NCBI GenBank assembly: GCA_020217265.1
Contig: JAIWOS010000178.1
Coordinates: forward strand, 1-14,456
From: Thiobacillus sp.
GTDB lineage: Bacteria > Pseudomonadota > Gammaproteobacteria > Burkholderiales > Thiobacillaceae
Direction of reading: 5' to 3'
DNA length: 14,456 bases
Shown: piece after piece, positions 12,291-14,456 of the stretch
Layout of the letters: every line of letters begins with the position of its first letter
Position numbering within the stretch: the first letter of the stretch is position 1
The notes under the pieces: generated by a model
What the model saw: the letters and a program-made list of their open reading frames with translations, nothing else
What the model was told of the DNA's origin: nothing
Databases searched by the model: none
Program-made: the position numbers and the translations under genes

Positions 12291-14456
12291 TTAACCGCGC
12301 GCCCCTCCGGAGAGCGTGACGGTCGCGCCACCACGGGTGTTGCCCGACGAGCCGGTGATGCGCGACTCAGGCACTTCCACGCGCTCGACTTCACGGAACA
12401 CCTGCGCGTTCACGCCGGCGCCACGCGGCTGGCCGCGCAGCGAAGAATTGCGCGCCAGGCTCGATGCGCCTTCGGTGCCGGTCACGCGGCTCTGAGCGTG
12501 CCAGGCGTCGCCGGTGATGCGCGAGCCTTCCCGGCCTTCGCCGGTGAGGCGGCGGGCGGCAGCGACGGCCTCGGCTGTCTCGACCTGCGCCACGGCGGCG
12601 TCGCGGTGACGGAACTCCGGCGTGCCGGTGATGAGGCCCATGGCCTTGTTCACCGGCCCGGTGATGCGGTCTTCGGCCAGGGAGGTACCGGTCACGTCGT
12701 TGTAACGCAGACGCTGGGCATAACGCGCGGGCGACTCGATGCTGAAGTCGGCCGGCGCCGGCTCACGCGAAGGCACTTCGAAACTGCGGGCGCGGGAGAC
12801 GAAACGGCCGCTGGTCGCACACGCCTTTGCCGCATTGTCCGCGCCGACGTAGGGCGTGCCCGAAATCACTTCGCAGGCGCCGCGCTCGTCGCCGGTCATT
12901 ACGCTGCCGCCTGCGCCGGGGCGGTCGCCGGTGACGGCGGTGGCGGGAATCACCGCCATCTGCTTGACGCGTGCGGCCTGGGCGTCGAGGTCGGGCGCGG
13001 GGCAGAAGCCCGCGAACTGGCCACGGCCGATATAGGGCGTGCCCGACACGGGCGCGCAGGCGCCGTATTCGTTGCCGGTGACCAGGGCGTCGCGACCGGG
13101 ATAGCTACCGGTCACGGGCTGGCCGCGAAAGGTTTCATCGACGATCACTTTTTCCACGGGCTTGACGGCTTGGGTGCTGTCGCACACGGCAGCAAGCTGC
13201 GCGTGCGAGACGTAATCGATACCGGTGACGGGCTTGCACCCGAACGACTCGTCACCGGACAATTTTGGGCTGGGAGCCACCTCGGTGCCCGACACGGCAC
13301 GACCGCCCAGGGTCGGCATCACGCTGACCTTGCGCGGTCCGCCGGCGGTGCCGGTTTTGCACAGGGGCGCGAAATCCGACTGGGTGTAGTACTGGTTGCC
13401 GGTAATCGCGCGGCACGAGCCGGGCTCGTTGCCGGTCACGTTGTCGGCGCGGCCGACGTTGACGCCGGTCACGGTTTCGCTGTCGCGCGACGACATGACG
13501 CTGACCTTGCGCGGGTGCGCGGGCGCCTCGGCGCCGCACACCGACGTGTACTGTTCGGCGGCCAGGTATTCGGTGCCGGTGATGCCGCGGCAGGCGCCGG
13601 GCTCATCGCCGGTGATCTTGGCGGTATGGCCGACAGCGGTGCCGGTCACGGCCTTGCCGCCTGCGGTATGCGTCAGCGTGACCTTGTCGGGCGCGGTGTC
13701 CGCCGCACTCGCCATGTAGCGGGTGCCCGTCAGGCTGCGGTCCGCACCGGGTTCGTCGCCGGTAACCTTGGGCGAGCGTCCCACCATGGTGCCGGTGAGG
13801 GTTTCGCCCTTGTGCGTTTCGGTGACGCCAACCTTGACCGGCGCCGGCGCGGGCTTGCTGGCACAGAATTCGGCGTAACGCTCGGCCGACAGGTACTCGG
13901 TGCCGGTGATGCCGCGGCAGGCGCCCGGCTCGTCGCCGGTCACTTTCTGCGAACGGCCCACTTCGGTGCCCGAGACGCGATGCTCGCGCAGCGTGGTGGA
14001 GACGCCGACCTTGGCAGGCGCGGGCGCCGGACGCTTGGCGTCGCACAGCGCGTCGAACTGCTCGGCGCCGACGTATTCGGTGCCGGTGACGGGGCGGCAG
14101 GAGCCGGGCTCGTTGCCGGTCACCTTGCGGCTGCGGTCGGTCATGGTGCCGGTAACCGGCTGGCCGGCGAGGGTATGACCTTCTTCGACCTTCACCGGCG
14201 CTGCGGCATTCACGTTGCGCACACGCATGCGACCGGTCGGACGGGATTCGGACTTGCTCGTCCCGGCACGGCCCGTGAGCGCCTGCACCAGACGGCGTTG
14301 CATCGCGACCTGGCGGCCGGTCGCGCCCTTGGTGATGGCGGCCTGCCAGTCCTGGCCCGGCATGGCGGCGGCGATCTTGGTCGCCTGCGCCACGCGCTTC
14401 AGCCCGGCCTTGCCGTCCTGTGCCAGCGCCGCGCGGCGGGCGCGGGCGAGCGCGCG
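12291..14456 (-). CDS. csoS2: Carboxysome assembly scaffold CsoS2, partial (5' end outside window)
   Basis: The visible 721 residues lack the true N-terminus, since the frame stays open to the right edge. CsoS2 is a largely disordered linker that gathers RuBisCO through N-terminal basic repeats and anchors to the shell through its C-terminal region. The last of the N-repeats is seen as RALARARRAALAQDGKAGLK at the edge. The middle region (about visible residues 89-485) has seven ~50-residue repeats with the pattern VTGT, VTGDEPG, AC, ITGTEY and a final Cys. The C-terminal region (about 500-721) has further ITG/VTG motifs and ends in the conserved GGATVTLSGGARG. A -1 slippery site inside the sixth repeat predicts a shorter isoform. 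An internal GTG at 14393 should not be taken as the start. Confidence 0.95.
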   Translation of the reverse strand, partial: RALARARRAALAQDGKAGLKRVAQATKIAAAMPGQDWQAAITKGATGRQVAMQRRLVQALTGRAGTSKSESRPTGRMRVRNVNAAAPVKVEEGHTLAGQPVTGTMTDRSRKVTGNEPGSCRPVTGTEYVGAEQFDALCDAKRPAPAPAKVGVSTTLREHRVSGTEVGRSQKVTGDEPGACRGITGTEYLSAERYAEFCASKPAPAPVKVGVTETHKGETLTGTMVGRSPKVTGDEPGADRSLTGTRYMASAADTAPDKVTLTHTAGGKAVTGTAVGHTAKITGDEPGACRGITGTEYLAAEQYTSVCGAEAPAHPRKVSVMSSRDSETVTGVNVGRADNVTGNEPGSCRAITGNQYYTQSDFAPLCKTGTAGGPRKVSVMPTLGGRAVSGTEVAPSPKLSGDESFGCKPVTGIDYVSHAQLAAVCDSTQAVKPVEKVIVDETFRGQPVTGSYPGRDALVTGNEYGACAPVSGTPYIGRGQFAGFCPAPDLDAQAARVKQMAVIPATAVTGDRPGAGGSVMTGDERGACEVISGTPYVGADNAAKACATSGRFVSRARSFEVPSREPAPADFSIESPARYAQRLRYNDVTGTSLAEDRITGPVNKAMGLITGTPEFRHRDAAVAQVETAEAVAAARRLTGEGREGSRITGDAWHAQSRVTGTEGASSLARNSSLRGQPRGAGVNAQVFREVERVEVPESRITGSSGNTRGGATVTLSGGARG
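13002..14192 (-). repeat. CsoS2 middle-region tandem protein repeats (about seven units)
   Basis: Seven imperfect units of about 50-60 codons share a core of VTG-type triplet, KVTG(D/N)EPG, Cys, ITGTEY and a closing Cys. Unit starts are near 14192 (KVEEGH), 14009 (KVGVST), 13832 (KVGVTE), 13682 (KVTLTH), 13508 (KVSVMS), 13331 (KVSVMP) and 13151 (KVIVDE). The third unit lacks both cysteines. At DNA level the VTG and TGDE codons create many GGTGAC/GTCACC inverted pairs, which should be kept in mind when judging hairpins here. Confidence 0.88.
13222..13269 (-). promoter_or_regulatory. Predicted -1 programmed ribosomal frameshift signal in csoS2
   Basis: On the coding strand the heptamer CCCAAAA (13269-13263) is read in frame as C-CCA-AAA, the exact X-XXY-YYZ pattern for tandem -1 slippage. 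Four bases later a 9-bp perfect stem, CCGGTGACG (13258-13250) with CGTCACCGG (13230-13222), encloses a 19-base loop. After slippage the ribosome reads Pro-Lys-Ile-Val-Arg and stops at TGA (13254-13252). The short product would end in the sixth repeat without the C-terminal region. In Halothiobacillus, csoS2 frameshifting is known to make CsoS2A and CsoS2B, which supports the call. Confidence 0.82.

Noticed and set aside
13396..14178. Plus-strand open frames across the csoS2 repeats
   Set aside because: Their apparent repeats are antisense images of the VTG/GDEPG units; no start signals or families are evident.
13002..14192. Regular repeats resembling a CRISPR array or minisatellite
   Set aside because: The units are ~150-180 bases, imperfect and in frame, and encode the known CsoS2 middle-region motifs.

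Overview
This window is a carbon-fixation supercluster from a GC-rich, chemolithoautotrophic proteobacterium. It combines a near-complete alpha-carboxysome operon, a form II RuBisCO gene, its LysR-type regulator and a SulP anion transporter. The mix of a proteobacterial cso operon, a second non-carboxysomal RuBisCO and a divergent cbbR fits a sulfur-oxidising autotroph, plausibly a betaproteobacterium of the Thiobacillus type. The taxon is an inference and cannot be settled without database comparison.

Layout, left to right: (1) cbbM, leftward, running off the left edge. (2) A 138-bp AT-rich divergent control region with a near-perfect palindrome. (3) cbbR, rightward. (4) A 63-residue ribbon-helix-helix protein gene, leftward. 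(5) A short divergent promoter region. (6) A SulP transporter with a STAS domain, rightward. (7) From 14456 down to 4117, one continuous leftward operon: csoS2 (5' end outside the window), csoSCA, csoS4A, csoS4B, csoS1, a bacterioferritin-like gene, the acRAF RuBisCO assembly factor, mcdA, mcdB, cbbQ, cbbO and csoS1D. The large and small form I RuBisCO genes (cbbL, cbbS) are expected just beyond the right edge.

How it works together: CsoS2 scaffolds RuBisCO and shell. CsoS1, CsoS4A/B and CsoS1D form the shell facets, vertices and gated pores. CsoSCA makes CO2 inside. acRAF helps RuBisCO assemble. CbbQ and CbbO remove inhibitors from RuBisCO active sites. McdA and McdB space carboxysomes over the nucleoid. 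SulP may supply bicarbonate. Form II RuBisCO would serve when CO2 is plentiful, with CbbR as the local switch.

Most interesting signals: a canonical -1 slippery heptamer plus stem-loop in csoS2, predicting two CsoS2 isoforms; a 17-bp hairpin with a T-tract between cbbQ and cbbO that looks like a leaky terminator and could set CbbQ:CbbO stoichiometry; a GC-rich hairpin before csoS1; and a ferritin with all diiron ligands but no heme-ligand methionine. No stretch longer than 300 bases lacks a gene; the largest gap is the 138-bp cbbM/cbbR interval. I saw no tRNA, rRNA, mobile element or CRISPR array.
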